A DNA stretch of 64,000 nucleotides from Pseudovibrio flavus (lineage in GTDB: Bacteria > Pseudomonadota > Alphaproteobacteria > Rhizobiales > Stappiaceae). The notes beneath the pieces are model-generated. The model was not told the origin of the DNA. It saw nothing but the letters and a program-made list of their open reading frames with translations, and did no database searches. Position numbers and translations under genes: made by a program. How positions within the stretch are numbered: position 1 is the stretch's first letter; each line of letters starts with the position of its first letter. Of the stretch, positions 62,708 through 64,000 are shown in pieces. The stretch is from assembly GCF_009711345.1 (NCBI RefSeq), contig NZ_SMMA01000064.1:297555-361554 (forward strand), written 5' to 3'.

Positions 62708-64000
62708 ATGGTAGACAGCACTGATCCTCGCCCAAATGCCCCGCAACAGAACGCATCCGCTGGCCCAACTGACCAGATCATCACGTTCCCAAGTGGTACG
62801 CAGATCCCTTTGACGGATCTCAATGCGCAGCAGTTGAACGAAATCAAACCAGTTGATGGCAAGATCTATTTCCCTACAGATATGTTCTTGGGCGATGCTG
62901 TTCGTCTGGGCGATGATCTGCTGTTCCGTCAGCCAGATGGTTCCATCAGCATAGTGAAGGATGGTGCAGTTGCTGGCTATGACTACTTTGTCGGTGACGA
63001 GCCGGTGAATATGGTCATCCTTCCCGATCAGGAGGAAGAAACGGGCGAGGAAGAGGAAACTGCGACAACCGAAGCCTCTGAAGGGGACTTGTCAGATGTC
63101 TCCGATAGTTCTGGTGCAAACTTTGATCAGGTTAATGTTCTCATCTCGCCTGCTTTTCCTATCAGTCCTCTGCTTCCTCCAACCGAGTTCGGCTTTCCGG
63201 AACTAGAAGAACGCGAGCTGTTCGATGCGTTAGACCTGCCGCGCATTACGCTTGGGCTGGATGACGGGGCAGGTGTAGATATTTTCGGTCCACTGGGCAG
63301 CGTGACCGGATTTGAAGATGCTGATGGTCCGGGCGATAGCGGTGTTACTATCGACCTGTCTTTGCGCACGGGTGTTTCCTTCGGCAGCTCTTCGGTCACG
63401 ATTGACTTTGGTTGTCTTCCAGAAGGCGCTGTTGTCAGCGTCGGAACGCTAAGTGAAGATGGTGTTTGGACCGGTTCGACAGCTGATGCCAATGAGCTGC
63501 AGATTTACTTTCCGGGAGATTTCTCCGGCACTATCGATGCAACTGTGACTGTTAATGGCGACGGTGTTAGCGAAAGTGGCCCCCTCACGATTATCGTGGA
63601 GCCAACACCTGACGTTGAGATTGAAGCATCTCCAATTACAGCCACCGAGACAGATGGTCCGCTGCCAATTAAGCCCGCTGACTTCATCAATATCACCCAG
63701 ACGGATGGCGATGGTTCAGAAGTAATTGAGAGCGTAACCATTACGCTGACGGGGCTTCCTTCTGGTACGACGACGAATTTCGGTAGTATTAGCGCAGACG
63801 GAACGCTGACCTTCACGGGAACGCCGGAGGAGTTCGAAGAGTTGTGCCTGGTGTTCCCGCAGGACTTCTCGACCGAAAATCCCGGAACGACTATTTCTGG
63901 AACCGTAACAGCTTCCTCCAATGAAGGCGAAGGTCCTGAATTGCCAATTACAATCGATATCGCCTTCGAAGGCGACGTTGAGGTTGGTGTAACCGATCAG
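62708..64000 (+). CDS. Large repetitive T1SS adhesin, N-terminal 431 codons (partial)
   Basis: The frame from ATG 62708 (AAGCAGGA upstream) is open to the right edge: MVDSTDPRPNAPQQNASAGP... It has no signal peptide, as expected for a type I substrate. The N-terminal module (about 25-120) includes FPTDMFLGDAVRLGDDLLFRQPDGSIS. An acidic spacer EEETGEEEETATTE (about 110-123) follows. From about residue 190, Asp/Gly/Thr/Ser-rich beta-sandwich repeats begin (VTGFEDADGPGDSGVTIDLSL, ITQTDGDGSEVIESVTITLTGLPSGT), like those in giant biofilm adhesins. The order fusion protein-adhesin resembles LapC-LapA. The repeats and C-terminal secretion signal lie beyond the window. Confidence 0.85.
   Translation, partial: MVDSTDPRPNAPQQNASAGPTDQIITFPSGTQIPLTDLNAQQLNEIKPVDGKIYFPTDMFLGDAVRLGDDLLFRQPDGSISIVKDGAVAGYDYFVGDEPVNMVILPDQEEETGEEEETATTEASEGDLSDVSDSSGANFDQVNVLISPAFPISPLLPPTEFGFPELEERELFDALDLPRITLGLDDGAGVDIFGPLGSVTGFEDADGPGDSGVTIDLSLRTGVSFGSSSVTIDFGCLPEGAVVSVGTLSEDGVWTGSTADANELQIYFPGDFSGTIDATVTVNGDGVSESGPLTIIVEPTPDVEIEASPITATETDGPLPIKPADFINITQTDGDGSEVIESVTITLTGLPSGTTTNFGSISADGTLTFTGTPEEFEELCLVFPQDFSTENPGTTISGTVTASSNEGEGPELPITIDIAFEGDVEVGVTDQ

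Noticed and set aside
63127..63921. Two antisense frames under the adhesin gene
   Set aside because: The plus strand is continuously open from 62708 to the window end with adhesin-like repeats; the opposite frames are Ser/Pro/Val-rich shadows.

Overview
The window reads as chromosomal DNA of an alphaproteobacterium, probably a marine member of the Stappiaceae/Rhodobacterales-Hyphomicrobiales side (a Pseudovibrio-like genome is my best guess, low confidence). The reasons are the order rpsT-rhodanese-dnaA-dnaN-recF-(lysE)-gyrB, an MmcB repair gene, YraN next to RsmI, moderate GC and a SqrR/BigR-type regulator. The first gene (YifB) and the last gene (a large type I-secreted adhesin) are both cut by the window edges.

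Layout. (1) 1-14.8 kb is housekeeping: yifB, gshB, yraN, rsmI, a LppC-type lipoprotein, coaBC, a GMC oxidoreductase, mmcB, an alpha/beta hydrolase, a DEAD-box helicase, an ArsR regulator, a DedA-PAP2 fusion and a two-domain PPK2 (Pap). (2) 14.9-23.3 kb holds catabolism: an FAD oxidoreductase, gcdH and amaB (lysine to glutarate route) with a divergent LysR gene, then mtnA and an enoyl-CoA hydratase. (3) 23.3-32.3 kb is the replication block: rpsT, rhodanese, dnaA, dnaN, recF, a LysE exporter and gyrB. (4) 32.4-43.6 kb is a surface region: a GntR regulator, a LapB-type T1SS ATPase, then a glycan cluster with GDP-mannose 4,6-dehydratase, an Fcl/ColC epimerase-reductase, a ColD-type 3-dehydratase in which the PLP lysine is replaced by histidine, and four glycosyltransferases, including adjacent GT10 and GT11 fucosyltransferase-type genes.

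(5) 43.6-58.8 kb is mobile. A badly decayed MobA-type relaxase (44014-44938) lies just left of an intact integrative element of about 13.5 kb. The element is bounded by a 47-bp direct repeat (45243-45289 and 58748-58794); the right copy is the 3' part of a complete tRNA-Arg(CCG). It carries a tyrosine integrase, an AlpA-like factor, an XRE repressor, a defence island and a transfer/replication module. The defence island is a GHKL-ATPase/PD-(D/E)XK protein divergent from a Gabija-like pair (OLD-type ATPase-TOPRIM nuclease plus UvrD-like helicase), with two small membrane proteins nearby. The transfer/replication module is a replication-relaxation-like protein, a VirD4/TraG-type coupling ATPase, a GC-rich non-coding hairpin region and a RepC-like initiator. 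No classical relaxase is visible inside the element.

(6) 58.8-64 kb holds the tRNA, a small alpha/beta-barrel protein, a beta-hydroxyacid dehydrogenase, gluconokinase, and a T1SS membrane-fusion protein followed by a giant adhesin. The T1SS ATPase at 33.5 kb and the fusion protein/adhesin at 61-64 kb are plausible partners that lie 25 kb apart, on either side of the glycan cluster and the integrated element.
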